A DNA stretch of 64,000 bases from Canna indica (GCA_034359265.1 CP136890.1:98481501-98545500); one strand, 5' to 3'. Numbered from the stretch's first letter, positions 1-10,309 are shown. Made by a program: numbers and translations. Notes: a model not told the origin generated them from the letters alone.

Positions 1-380
1 ATCGAATACGGTGCGAATACTGAATTATTCATATTCGCACCGCACCCCATATCCGCACATCCGTATTCGCTACGGATGTGAATATGGATATCCATATCTG
101 CATCGCTTCAAATGTGAATATCCGCACCGCATCCGTATCCGCACTGTATTTAATAAAAAATATTAAAAATAATATATTTAATTAAAAATTAATAAATTAC
201 CACTTCATTGATCCAAAACAAATATATATTAATAATTTATATGAGAAAAATAGTAATTCAAAGACGCGGATAGACGGTGCGAATACGGTGCGAATATGCG
301 GATTCATAATCATATTTGTATCTGTATTCATATCTATTTTTATTTGCAGTATGAATCGGATACGGTGCGAATGTAATTTT
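1..380. repeat. Degenerate repeat built on a GAATA(C/T)GGTGCG motif
   Basis: Words such as GGTGCGAATA, CCGCACCGC and GGATATCCATAT recur in both orientations at 1-150 and again at 265-375, with an AT-rich middle. This looks like the remains of a fold-back or MITE-type element cut by the window edge. No target duplication is visible because the left end is missing. No coding capacity. Confidence 0.4.
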
Positions 381-1464
381 TAGTTGACGGATACAGATAA
401 AATTATCACCCCTAATTGTGTGGCTCAGTTGAGTCTCATTTTTAACTTCAAAAAAAAATATTATTGTGTTGTATCTTTTTTTTTCTTTTTCTTAAACCAA
501 ATGCACCAATTTAAACCCATCTCCCTTAATATATATATATATATATATATAGCCTCGCTAATATGACTTTTCTTGAACATAGTATCATCATGCATACCAT
601 CATTCATGCATAGATCATGCATAGACTCTAAAACTAGGGATAGAACTCTTGAAAAAAAAATGGCTTGGATGTTTTACCTATATATCAAGATTATGAGTAG
701 ATGTTGGCACCTCTGATAAACCAAAAAAATATTTATTGTGTTGATGACACGTAATATCTTTTCAATTAGATCTAATCAATTACATTGTAGTTTCAAATTT
801 ATTCTTATCACTTTGATCCTTCATTTATGAATATTTTAATTATTATTATTGGTTATGAATATTCACTCAATATAATTTATTAAAAGAAAATGGAAAAAAT
901 AATCTGTATCGGTTTATAAATTATTTTACATTAATTCATATATTTTTTATATTATAATTAAATAGAATAAATTATAATGTAATTTATTATATTATTAAGA
1001 ATGATATTTTGATCATTTTCCTCTCTATTCCTTATATAGTCCTTATACAAATCAAACTAGATAATATTATTCTTTGTCTATATCATTTTTTATCTATTCA
1101 TATTCTTTATGATTTTATTTCATTCAACTAAACGCATCCCTAGGGTTTCGACGACTCTCTTTGATGGCAATTCTACTCTCTCACCTTACTCCACTCAAAT
1201 CCCACCCCTAAAACCTCCAATTGAACCACCTCCAACATCATTTGATCCATCAAGGGTTACGACTTCTTTGACAAATAACGTTGTTACTCTCGATCCCTCG
1301 CTCCATGGGACGTCCTCTAGCCTCTCGTTACTCTTCTTCGGGTTCAAATACTGATCGAAAGGGGACTCCACATCCAATTTTGAAGTAAATTGGTAAGAGC
1401 TTCATACAAAATATTCCTTCCTAGGCCACTAGTAGAGTTGGAAACCTCCCCAGAATTCTATTAT
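381..1464. other. Gene-free AT-rich stretch
   Basis: AT-rich sequence with a short TA repeat near 530-552. The only open frame of any length is at 1109-1354 (81 codons). It is Pro/Ser/Thr-rich, has no recognisable domain, and lacks splice or promoter context, so I do not call it a gene. The patch 1130-1380 is less AT-rich than its surroundings and may be a gene or gag fragment. Confidence 0.5.
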
Positions 1465-2697
1465 GGGAAAAGGGTCAAATTTGCTCTGAAGTATTAAAAA
1501 ATGTGCAATTTTGTTCACCAACTATGTTTTTTATCAAAATTGTCATCGACGTTACATAATTGGATCATTTTTGCCCTTCTCGTTAACGGAAGTCCACGTG
1601 GCAAGTGCAGCTCGGCCACATAAGATGTCACGATGGAAAATGTCATGTGGCAATTTATGTAGTGAAAAGGGCAATTTTGGTCCAAAACATATTTAAATGG
1701 GCAAATTTAAACCTTTTTTAATACTTTAGGGGCAAATTTGCACCCTTTTCAATACTTCATGGGCAAATTTGCATATTTTTAAATACTTTAGAGGCAAATT
1801 TTGCCTGTTTTCCTTGAATAAAATATATATGGTGCCCAAATAACGTGTTTTATGTTCATATCACAATTTCTGCAAGTTTGGTTTCTATCTTAGAATTTAA
1901 ACAAATACTTTAGTAAATTTTTTGAGAAATATAAATTTTAAAGATGAAATAAAAATAATATTCAAAAAGATATTTCTTAATTACTAAAATAAAAACTTGA
2001 TTAAATTTAATTATTAGTAACTAGTCTGGCCCGACCCGAAAGTTCGAGGATAATCCCGTCCCAATTCAAAATCGGGACGAGACCGGGACACAATTGTGAT
2101 GCTTCATATTCGGGACTAAGACTGGGACACATATTTGCATCCCGACTCAAAATTGGGACGGGATCGAGACATACCAAATCTCGACCCATCCGACCTGAAC
2201 TAACTTCTACTATATTGGTTGATTTCTTATTACAATGATAAGTGACTAAAGATGTTCATATTTTTGAGTAAATATTTTAGTTACAATACAAAGTATAATT
2301 GTCAAGCTTATATTTTCTTGATTTTGGTAAAGATGATATCAACATCATTCTTATAGTGTTAATTAGAATCACGATAATAATATATAAAAGAAAAAATGAT
2401 TAAATTTGCCCCTGAATTATTGAAAAGAGTGCAAATTTGCCCATAAAGTATTGAAAAAAATTCATATTTGCCCATTTAAATATGTTTTGGGCCAAAATTG
2501 CTCATTGTTACTACATAATTATCACATGTTATTTTTCATTGACATCTTATGTGGCCGAGCTGCACTTGCCACGTGGAATTTCGTTTGCTGACGTGGACTT
2601 TCGTTAACAAGAAGGGCAAAAATGATCAAATTATGTAAAGTCGATGACAAATTTGTACTTTTTTTAATACTTCAAGGATAAATTTAACCATTTTCCC
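1465..2697. mobile_element. Non-autonomous Mutator-like element with about 300-bp inverted repeats
   Basis: The outer about 300 bp of each end are imperfect inverted copies of one another. The left end starts GGGAAAAGGGTCAAATTTGC and the right end, read in reverse complement, starts GGGAAAATGGTTAAATTTAT. Both arms contain the shared landmarks CACGTGGCAAGTGCAGCTCG and GACATCTTATGTGGCC or their complements. The 9-bp flanks TTCTATTAT (1456-1464) and TCCTATTAC (2698-2706) agree at seven of nine positions, as expected of an old Mutator-type target duplication. The interior, about 1830-2385, has no transposase. It carries a second repeat rich in GGGACGGGA/TCCCGTCCC-type words around 2020-2200, which is probably a separate insertion. 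Confidence 0.65.
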
Positions 2698-2999
2698 TCC
2701 TATTACATCAATTGCCGGTTGCATTAACTAAGATTGGATTACTATTTATTAAACACTCTTGACATTGAGGATGGCTTTTTCATCTTCTTCTTTTTTCCCT
2801 TAGACTTTCAATCATACGTTCTTTGAAAGCCCCTCGAATCCACATTTGTGACCATAGACTAATTTATTTTCATAAAATTGAGACATGAATTCAGAACAGA
2901 TGATCATCTTTAATAGATACTCTCATCCAGTGGCGGATTTAGTATGGGGGCAGTGGGGGCAGTGGCCCCCACTGGAATTAATAATTCGTTGATTTTTTT

Positions 3000-3545
3000 T
3001 TTTTTCCTTTTCCACCCTCCCAGTCTCCCTCCTCTCTCATAAATCGCTGAATGCTTCGACGCTTCGTCTTCTTCGTCTTCCGCCGGCCCCGACGCGGCGA
3101 CGCCTCACGCCTCCAACGGTCCGCAACACTCTCCAATAAAAGCAACACTCTGCAATCTCCTCAAACGCTCACCGGCAGTCACCGCAGTACCGCACCTTCT
3201 CAGAATCTCAGTTCTCGCTCTCAGTCTCTCACCCGTCGTTCTATCAACCCTCGCCGTCGCGGCGTCGCCAAACTGTTGCGGACCTGCGGTCTTGCGGACT
3301 GCGGTCTTGCGGACTTGCGGTGCCGGACTGCCACTGCGGACTGCCGGTGGCCTGGACTTCTCAGTTCTTCCTCTCGTGGTCTCGGCGACTCGGCGTCTCG
3401 CACTCTCGCCGGCTCGCCCGGTCGCCCCTGCGGCCCTGCCCCCATACTAAATCCGCCGGCGCCACTGCTCTCGCGCCTCGAAGCTTCCTGCTTCCCCCAA
3501 CCCCGTCGCCCTCAACGTCGTCTGCACTTCTCCTTTGGCGATCTG
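3000..3545 (+). other. GC-rich 5' leader of the hAT element
   Basis: This 550-bp block is far richer in G and C than anything nearby and is rich in CpG. It contains tandem-like copies of TGCGGTCTTGCGGAC at about 3280-3345. Open frames of 173, 98 and 74 codons cross it on both strands, but they are Arg/Ser/Pro-rich, mutually overlapping and domain-free. I read them as by-products of base composition. The block ends at a splice-donor-like CTGGTAAGG, so it is best explained as a non-coding first exon and promoter. An origin by capture of host sequence is possible. Confidence 0.55.
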
Positions 3546-4576
3546 GTAAGGCTTCTTCTTTCGACTTTGTGATTGAGATGCTGCGGCGATTTTTAATCGA
3601 TTTCGTTAGAGATTGAGAAAGGAATCAAGTTTTAAAAGCTTTTTAATGGGCTTTTTAAGCTTTTCCTCAGCACCGCCGCTTCTTAATTATTATCTTTTGA
3701 TGCTTCAAGTTTTCCTATCTCATGTTTCCAAAGATGATTTTGTTGCAGTCAAGTAAATAATTGTTATTGTTTAGTCAAATAGCTAAGAAGAACTTGTTGT
3801 TATTGATGACTGTCTTTAAAGAATTGTTGATGTGGTAAAATTTCGAGTTTCTTAGAATTAGCTATTAAGTTCAGTTCTTAGTTTGATCTCAGATTTACTT
3901 TAACAGTCATATAACTGGACATCAGGTAATCTGTAATCAATTTTGTCTGTTTCAAAACTGCATTTAGTAATGATTTCAAATTTCATTTAGCTTTAATTCA
4001 TTTAACATTAATTTGTAAGTAATCTATTTCACTGTTTGGATCAATATTACTTGCTTTATTGCTTAGTTGATTTTGTTTCATGTTAGGTTAAGTTGCTTTT
4101 ATTTCATCGAAACTTCATTCCTGCCAGTTGCAAAGTCTTTTAGGAATTAGGATGATATAATTTTCATGACTATTTTGATGCACATAAAATCCATGTTACT
4201 TTTCAAACTCACAAACTCCTTATTACTTGTTTGAAGGATAAATTGTCACTTACTCACTTCTACGGTTCTGCAGTTCTGCTTCATATCCTAAAATTTGGAG
4301 TCTACCGTCTACGAGTAGCGGCTTGTAGTATCGTATTTTTCTTCACTCGTAGTCTCCTGCATCGCATGGTATTTTTATTTTATGCATAACTAATTAATTT
4401 CTTCGGGTGGTAAGCCTGATATTTTTATTTTATTCATTATTAGTTTTTTTAGCTTTATTAATTATCTCAGTATTAAGTTTTTATTTTCTTGCTCATTAAA
4501 TTGATTGATATATATATATTTGCTTTGTAGTTCTCTGATATTTAACATATCACTTTCTTTTTAAAAATTTAACTTC

Positions 4577-6952
4577 ATGGAGAAATACCTTAAAAGAAAG
4601 ATAGTAAATGATGAATCTACTTCTGAAAATAAAACACAATCACAAAATAAAAAAACATACTTAGAAGTTGATTTAGAAAACCTTCCGGCTGATCCGGCTA
4701 AACGAATGAAAATATCTGAGTATAATCCTAATCAAAGGGATGAAATTCGAAGAGTTTATCTTCAAAAAGGTCCATGTCAACCTAGAGAGCATAATTTTCC
4801 AAAAACAAAATTTGGAAATTCCTTTAGACGTTTTAATCCTGAATGGTTTAATGAGTTTGGCAATTGGTTAGAGTATAGTATATCAAAAAATGCAGCCTTT
4901 TGTTTATGTTGTTATCTTATGAGACCTGAAGCTGGAGAACAAGGTAGTGGTGATGCATTTACTGTAGAAGGTTTTACAAATTGGAAAAAAAAAGATAGAC
5001 TAGCTGTTCATGTTGGAGTTAGTCCAAACAGTGCCCATAATCAAGCCTGGAGAAATTGTGAGGCATTAATGAATCAGAAACAACATATTGAACATGTCAT
5101 TTCTAAGCAATCCGATCAAATGGATAAGGAGTATCGAATTCACTTGACAGCAGTGGTTGATTGTATTCGATTTCTCTTACGTCAGGGATTGGCTTTTCGA
5201 GGACATGATGAGTCAAAGGATTCAAACAATCAAGGAAACTTTCTTGAACTTGTTCAATTTCTTGCAAATCACAATGAAAAATTTGATCAAGTATTAAAAA
5301 ATGTTCGTGGAAATTTAAAATTAATAGCACCTGATATACAGAAAGATATTGTATATTGTGCTGCTAGTGAGACAACGAAAATAATAATTGATGATCTTAG
5401 TGGTGACTTTTTTGCTATTTTAATTGACGAATCGCGTGACATTTCAATAAAGGAGCAGATGTCAGTTGTTTTACGATATGTTGACAAAAAAGGACATGTA
5501 ATTGAGCGTTTTCTTGGTCTTGTTCACATTTATAGTACCACTGCAATATCAATGAAGAACGCGTTAGAATCTTTATTTGCAAAATATCAATTAAGTATGT
5601 CAAGAATACGTGGACAAGGCTACGATGGTGCTAGTAATATGCAAGGTGAATTTCATGGTCTCAAAAGTCTAATATTGAAGGAAAATGAGTGTGCCTTTTA
5701 TGTTCATTGTTTTGCTCATCAATTACAACTGGCACTTGTAGCCGTTGCAAAGAAACATGTTGAAGTTGCTTGTCTTTTCACCTTGGTTGCTAATTTAACA
5801 AATATGGTTGGAGGTTCACCTAAACGACAAGAAATTCTTCGAGATAGTCAAACAAAAAAACTCATAGAAGCATTAGAAAATGGTGAAATATCTAGTGGGA
5901 GGGGATTAAATCAAGAAACAACACTTAAAAGAGCAGGAGATACTCGTTGGGGATCATATTATTTAGCATTGTTAAGTTTGATTAACATGTTTTCATCTGC
6001 TATGGATGTTCTTGAGATTATTGAAACTGATGGCACTAATTTAGATCAAAGAGGTCAAGCACGTGCTTTGTTAAATGCAATGCAATCTTTTGAATTTATT
6101 TTTACTTTGCACTTGATGAAGAACATTTTAGGAATTACTAATGAATTATCTCAAGCACTACAGAAAAAAGATCAAGACATTGAGAATGCAATATCATTAG
6201 TAAAAATATCAAAAAATCGATTACAATTAATGAGAGATGAAGGATGGAACACTTTATTAGATGAAGTTTCTCTATTTTGTGAGAAGCATGAGATTATCAT
6301 CCCAAATATGAATGATGTGTTTTTACTTCCTGGACGACCTAGACGTAAAAAGGAAAAAATATCAAACTTACATCATTATCAGATTGAGTTATTTTACCAA
6401 GTGATCGATAGACAACTTCAGGAACTCAACAATAGATTCACAGAGATAAATACTGAATTACTTCTTTCAATGGCAAGCTTGAGTCCAATAAATTGTTTTG
6501 TTTCATTTGATAAACAAAAATTGATTCGGCTTGCTAAATTTTATCCATCTGAATTTTCCTCCGTAGATCTCATGATTTTAGATAATCAACTTGAGAGTTA
6601 TATTTTAGATGTTCGCTCTAATGAAAAATTTTTAAACTTAAATACGATCGTCGATCTTTCTGAAAAGCTAGTTGAGACAAGAAAACATATAATCTACCCA
6701 TTGATTTATTTACTTTTGAAGTTGGCTTTGATTCTTCCTGTGGCAACAGCAAGTGTTGAAAGAACTTTTTCTACTATGAATTTTATAAAAAATAAGCTAC
6801 GCAATCGCATGGGAGATGAATGGTTGAATGATTGTTTGATTACATATATTGAAAAGGAAGTATTTGATCAGACTGATAATGAAAAAATTATGCAACGATT
6901 TCAAAACATGAAGACACGTCGAGGACGACTATCAAAATTGTCTTCAACTTAA
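4577..6952 (+). CDS. hAT transposase, TTF/ZMYM-type (DUF4371, hAT dimerisation)
   Basis: This 791-residue protein would cut and paste the surrounding element. The domain order is a basic N terminus, a TTF/MYM-type zinc finger around residues 80-170 (Cys-rich FCLCC at 108-112), a DUF4371-type RNase H-like core at about 175-460, and a hAT C-terminal dimerisation segment at about 690-765. Residues that match the family's catalytic positions are Asp284 in ILIDES, Asp350 in GYDGASNM, the conserved Trp458 in DTRWGSYY, and Glu728 in TASVERTFS. The start is the first ATG of the frame and follows an in-frame stop-rich leader. There is no internal stop or frameshift, which is unusual for a plant genomic copy. 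The frame is AT-rich in codon use, unlike the GC-rich host exons. It could instead be a domesticated gene, but the intact ends and duplication argue for a real transposon. Confidence 0.93.
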   Translation: MEKYLKRKIVNDESTSENKTQSQNKKTYLEVDLENLPADPAKRMKISEYNPNQRDEIRRVYLQKGPCQPREHNFPKTKFGNSFRRFNPEWFNEFGNWLEYSISKNAAFCLCCYLMRPEAGEQGSGDAFTVEGFTNWKKKDRLAVHVGVSPNSAHNQAWRNCEALMNQKQHIEHVISKQSDQMDKEYRIHLTAVVDCIRFLLRQGLAFRGHDESKDSNNQGNFLELVQFLANHNEKFDQVLKNVRGNLKLIAPDIQKDIVYCAASETTKIIIDDLSGDFFAILIDESRDISIKEQMSVVLRYVDKKGHVIERFLGLVHIYSTTAISMKNALESLFAKYQLSMSRIRGQGYDGASNMQGEFHGLKSLILKENECAFYVHCFAHQLQLALVAVAKKHVEVACLFTLVANLTNMVGGSPKRQEILRDSQTKKLIEALENGEISSGRGLNQETTLKRAGDTRWGSYYLALLSLINMFSSAMDVLEIIETDGTNLDQRGQARALLNAMQSFEFIFTLHLMKNILGITNELSQALQKKDQDIENAISLVKISKNRLQLMRDEGWNTLLDEVSLFCEKHEIIIPNMNDVFLLPGRPRRKKEKISNLHHYQIELFYQVIDRQLQELNNRFTEINTELLLSMASLSPINCFVSFDKQKLIRLAKFYPSEFSSVDLMILDNQLESYILDVRSNEKFLNLNTIVDLSEKLVETRKHIIYPLIYLLLKLALILPVATASVERTFSTMNFIKNKLRNRMGDEWLNDCLITYIEKEVFDQTDNEKIMQRFQNMKTRRGRLSKLSST

Positions 6953-7011
6953 AATTTTGTATTGATTTGCCCCCACTAATAAATTTTTCTGGATCCGCCA
7001 CTGCTCTCATC

Positions 7012-7689
7012 ATTATCCTTCTTGGACGCTCATCTCAACAATATATATGAATTTAAAAGATGCTTACTAGAGCTTTTGCAATATATATACTTCAGCATCT
7101 GGCCAGAGGGGAAGAAATATTCTCAACGTGCTGAAAAGCATCATGCATTGGACAAAACTAATATCTCAATCCACATTTCTGGACACCTTTCTTTTTCAAT
7201 AAAAAGTTATGGATCTCCCAGTTCATTTCATTTCAAAGAAATCGAAAAGATAAGGTCGAACGCAACTTAACCATCACTACATGTAAAAGCAAGAAAAACA
7301 AGTAAATAAATAAAGAGAAGATTGAGACAGCTAGTGAAGAAGATGCACCCAGTAGAATTAAGTTAGAGCGCACAGTTCAGACGAGCTCCACAAGACCGCA
7401 GAGAGGAACACGTACACGATGTCACTGGTCGACGGTAGCCAACGCTTTCTTGGAAAATTCTATCATTTCTGATCAAATGCAACAAATTGCAGGACTGCAT
7501 CGTATAAATGATCCTCCGAGGTTGCCCCATTCGGCGATTTCTGAATCTGAGGAGGGTATTGGTTTGCACGCATCTTTACCGCAGCGGGCGATGAAACCAC
7601 GCCAGCCATCGGAGGTACCTGGGCGCTCCTGAAAAAAGGCATGTTTATACATAATTGTTATATATATTTTTAGTCCGCGTTATTTTGAG
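7012..7689. other. Intergenic stretch next to the hAT element
   Basis: No confident gene. The patch 7340-7640 is less AT-rich than its neighbours and holds open frames on both strands. The most protein-like of these is annotated separately at 7463-7609. Confidence 0.4.
7463..7609 (-). CDS. Possible small protein or exon, 48 codons, unrecognised
   Basis: A minus-strand ATG frame of 48 codons with a hydrophilic, mixed composition that reads more like real protein than the surrounding frames (for example SPNGATSEDHLYDAVLQF). An acceptor-like TTTTTTCAG lies just upstream on the same strand at about 7632-7640, so it could be an exon of a larger gene rather than a complete gene. I recognise no family and see no promoter or partner exon. 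It may equally be a decayed gene fragment stranded by the hAT insertion. Confidence 0.22.
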   Translation of the reverse strand: MAGVVSSPAAVKMRANQYPPQIQKSPNGATSEDHLYDAVLQFVAFDQK

Positions 7690-9085
7690 TAGGGATGTAC
7701 ATTTGATTTAAATCGAACCGGCCTAAATTGAACTAAACTGAAATTTTTATCAATAAATTAAAATTCAACTCAAAAACTGAACCAAATATAACATAAATCT
7801 AACTAGACCGAATTGCCTTTTTTTTCAGTTCGCTTTTATAACCGAAAAAACTAAAAAACCTAAAAAAAATTCATGTAGCATGTTTTATGGGTAAAATTGT
7901 AAATTGACTATTAATTTTACATAAATTATAATTAGCCATTTAAAGAAAGTTAATTTGAAATCCTCTTATTTGACATAAATTATTAATTCCTCCTTAAACC
8001 TCGAGTTCCTAATCCTAATGGCCTAATCGGCTAATAAAAAATATATTTTATTTTATTTAATTTTTTAGTTCAGTTCGATTCCCAAATTATGAAAATCAAA
8101 GTCGAACCGATTAATTAATAATCGCACTATAAGAAAAATGAGTATCAGTGACGAAAATTTTATGACGGTTAAAATTCGTCACAAACTGTGACAGATTTGT
8201 GACGTTTGAAATGAACATTCTTTTTTCCAAAATAATGATAGATTTGTCACGGAGCCACCGCAAAAGATCGAGTGACAATCAGTGACGAAAATAAAAATCC
8301 GTCACAAAATTAAAATAAATATTATTAAAACAAATTTTATCATGTTTAGTACCACATGGGTTAAAAATATTTTTTACCTATTCTTAACCATTATAAATAT
8401 AATTTTTTAGTCTCATATAGATTACTTTTTCTTCTCCTAACTTTTTTGAATTTTATAAATTGATACCTCGTGAGATTAAAATTTTTACTATCATGTTATC
8501 TTTTATAATTTTATTTAAAATATTATAAAAGTATAAATAATAATATAATATTATATCATTATAGATTATTATATTATAATATTACATTATATTATAATAT
8601 TGTAATATTACAATATTATAATATTGTAATATTATTATATTATTATATTATAATAATCTATAATATAATATAATTAATATTTTTTATTAATAAGAAATTA
8701 TAATTAATATTATAATTAGTGACGAAAAAATTATTTTCGATCATCGACATCGCTGACGAATTTTGTGACAAAAAAATTTTCGTCACTAATTTTTATGACA
8801 GATACATCCGTCACAGAAGAGCAAATTAAGCATTAGTCACGAGACTTTCAGCGACGAATTTTGTGATGGAACTTTTCGTCACTGATACCTTTCAGTGACG
8901 AATTTTCAAGCATCAGTGACAGATTTTTTCATCACTGATGCCTATTTTTCTTGTGGTGTCGATTTCGGTTCGGTTGAAAAATCGAACCTATCAGGGGCCA
9001 AATCAAATGAGACCCGAAAAATTTCGATTAGAGTTCAATTCAGTTAAGTGTGATCCGAACAATAGACTACCCTAATATGATCGGA
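7690..9085. repeat. Old degenerate repeat interrupted by a CACTA MITE
   Basis: Sequence with recurrent AAATCGAACCG / CGGTTCGGTT words lies at 7690-8124 and resumes at 8962-9085. It is a single older element split by the insertion at 8125-8958. Ends and target duplication are not clear. No coding frame. Confidence 0.45.
8125..8958. mobile_element. CACTA-type MITE with TCG target duplication
   Basis: The left end reads CACTATAAGAAAAATGAG and the right end, in reverse complement, CACCACAAGAAAAATAGG, matching the CACTA superfamily terminus. It is flanked by the 3-bp duplication TCG at 8122-8124 and 8959-8961. Repeated subterminal motifs of the GTGACGAA(A) / CGTCACTGA type occur in both arms (8150-8330 and 8720-8940), as is usual for binding sites of CACTA transposases. 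The middle (8500-8700) is a very AT-rich palindrome-like tract. No transposase frame, so it would depend on a partner element. Confidence 0.82.
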
Positions 9086-9392
9086 ACAATAGACAATCCT
9101 AATCTTGAGATACATGATTGGACAACCGTGTTCATTTTCAAAAAATTATCATGGATATATAGGACAAAAAACTATGCATCCGGACAACACAATAGGTTAT
9201 TTTTCTTGCTACTCTAATTTAGAATAACAATTCACCGATATAATATTTGACTTATGGATTGAAGTTCTAAATATATATTTCCTTTGAAAGCGAACACTGG
9301 ATGATTACATCATCAGCGTCATCATCCTTAAGTAATCCAAACACTGGTCAAACCATCAGCATCAATGAACTCAACAATTAATGTTCGAATCC

Positions 9393-10205
9393 TTACCCCT
9401 GAGCGCTGCTGATGTCATCCGTAGGCTTTGCCTGCTGTTTGATGGAGTCCGCCTCCAGCATGTTCGACGAAAGTGCCGCCGGCGCCTGCTTCTTCCACTG
9501 CTTCCCTTTGGGCGCCAGGGCCTTCTTCCCCCCCCGCTTCTTGTTCTTGCTGTGCGAGCTCATATGCCCGCCGTAGGCCTGCGCGTTGGGGAACTCCAAG
9601 TTGCAGACGCTGCACTTGTAGATGCGCGTGACGTCGGGACCCGGGCGGACGTGGCCGGCGAGGTACGAGTGGATGGCCTCCCAGTTCGTGCCGATGCCGC
9701 CGTCGCCGGTGGGGTTCAGGTAAGTCGGATAGTGATAGGGAAACGCTCCCTGCAGTGGCGGCCGAAGATCCTGCACTTGAGGAGCTTGGTAATCCAATCC
9801 GACGAAGTCCATTGGCAGATTCGAGCGCAAGAACGTGTTCTCCTGAGGCGCCAGAGAGGTGTTCGAGAAATTGTTTGCGGCTACCGAAGGAGGCGGCACG
9901 AAGGCGAGGATGCTCTCGTTGGGGAGATGGTGAGGTTGCATCAACGGCAGATGGACCGCCGGCACCATGGGGATGGACTCGAAGTGTGAGGGGTAAGTTT
10001 GTGGGTACTGGTGCATCATGCTGCCGATGTGCCATCCATTGCTGGGCGCGACGACAGGACGCGCGGAGAAGGAAGGCTCGACGGCAGGAATCGCAGGTCT
10101 GGCGGCGTATGCGGCCGGCAGACTGTGTTCTTCTTCTCCCATCTCGAATGAGCTGCTTTGATTCAGGAAGTGCTGGAGCACACGGTCGAAGCTATCCATA
10201 CTCAT
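9393..10205 (-). CDS. Single-finger C2H2 zinc-finger protein
   Basis: An intronless gene for a 270-residue probable transcription factor. One C2H2 finger lies at residues 198-218 (Cys198, Cys201, His214, His218). The helix reads AQAYGGHMSSH, a variant of the plant-specific QALGGH core in which Ala-Leu is replaced by Ala-Tyr. A Lys/Arg-rich stretch at 219-240 directly after the finger is a likely nuclear-localisation signal. Residues 30-190 are Pro/His/Ala-rich and probably disordered. The open frame continues 52 codons upstream, but those would be Leu-Ser repeats from the CT microsatellite, so I place the start at the ATG after the repeat (MSMDSFD). GC-rich codons contrast with AT-rich surroundings. 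DNA target and specific family member are not recognisable. Confidence 0.85.
   Translation of the reverse strand: MSMDSFDRVLQHFLNQSSSFEMGEEEHSLPAAYAARPAIPAVEPSFSARPVVAPSNGWHIGSMMHQYPQTYPSHFESIPMVPAVHLPLMQPHHLPNESILAFVPPPSVAANNFSNTSLAPQENTFLRSNLPMDFVGLDYQAPQVQDLRPPLQGAFPYHYPTYLNPTGDGGIGTNWEAIHSYLAGHVRPGPDVTRIYKCSVCNLEFPNAQAYGGHMSSHSKNKKRGGKKALAPKGKQWKKQAPAALSSNMLEADSIKQQAKPTDDISSAQG

Positions 10206-10208
<3 letters not shown>

Positions 10209-10282
<74 letters not shown>
10209..10282. repeat. (AG)37 microsatellite in the leader of the zinc-finger gene
   Basis: An uninterrupted run of 37 AG units, reading CT on the coding strand, ends three bases before the ATG of the zinc-finger gene. GA/CT tracts in plant leaders are known binding sites of BBR/BPC (GAGA-binding) proteins. 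Length is expected to vary between individuals. Confidence 0.95.
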
Positions 10283-10285
<3 letters not shown>

Positions 10286-10302
10286 GGAGGAGGGAATTGT
10301 GC

Positions 10303-10309
10303 CTATATA
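10303..10309 (-). promoter_or_regulatory. TATA box of the zinc-finger gene
   Basis: On the minus strand the sequence TCTATATAGG lies about 100 bp upstream of the ATG. A start site about 30 bases downstream would fall at the edge of the CT tract, making nearly the whole leader CU repeats. Confidence 0.55.

Larger units (their letters stand above)
2928..7003 (+). mobile_element. Complete hAT-family DNA transposon
   Basis: Both ends carry a 15-bp terminal inverted repeat: CAGTGGCGGATTTAG on the left, and CAGTGGCGGATCCAG in reverse complement on the right. The element is flanked by a perfect 8-bp duplication CTCTCATC at 2920-2927 and 7004-7011. The length is 4076 bp. Inside lie a GC-rich leader (3000-3545), a probable 5' UTR intron (donor CTG|GTAAGG near 3546, acceptor TTTGTAG near 4530) and one uninterrupted transposase gene. 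Known biology of the family: hAT elements make 8-bp duplications and use short inverted repeats of this kind. The combination of perfect duplication, near-identical ends and open frame implies a young and possibly autonomous copy. Confidence 0.93.

Noticed and set aside
3051..3616. Gene of 173 codons in the hAT leader
   Set aside because: Low-complexity Arg/Ser/Pro product, competing frames on both strands and a splice donor at the end. Interpreted as a non-coding leader exon.
9381..9989. Plus-strand frame of 202 codons opposite the zinc-finger gene, plus two more of about 205 codons in other phases
   Set aside because: They lie within the GC-rich zinc-finger coding exon, have Arg-rich domain-free products, and their length follows from base composition.
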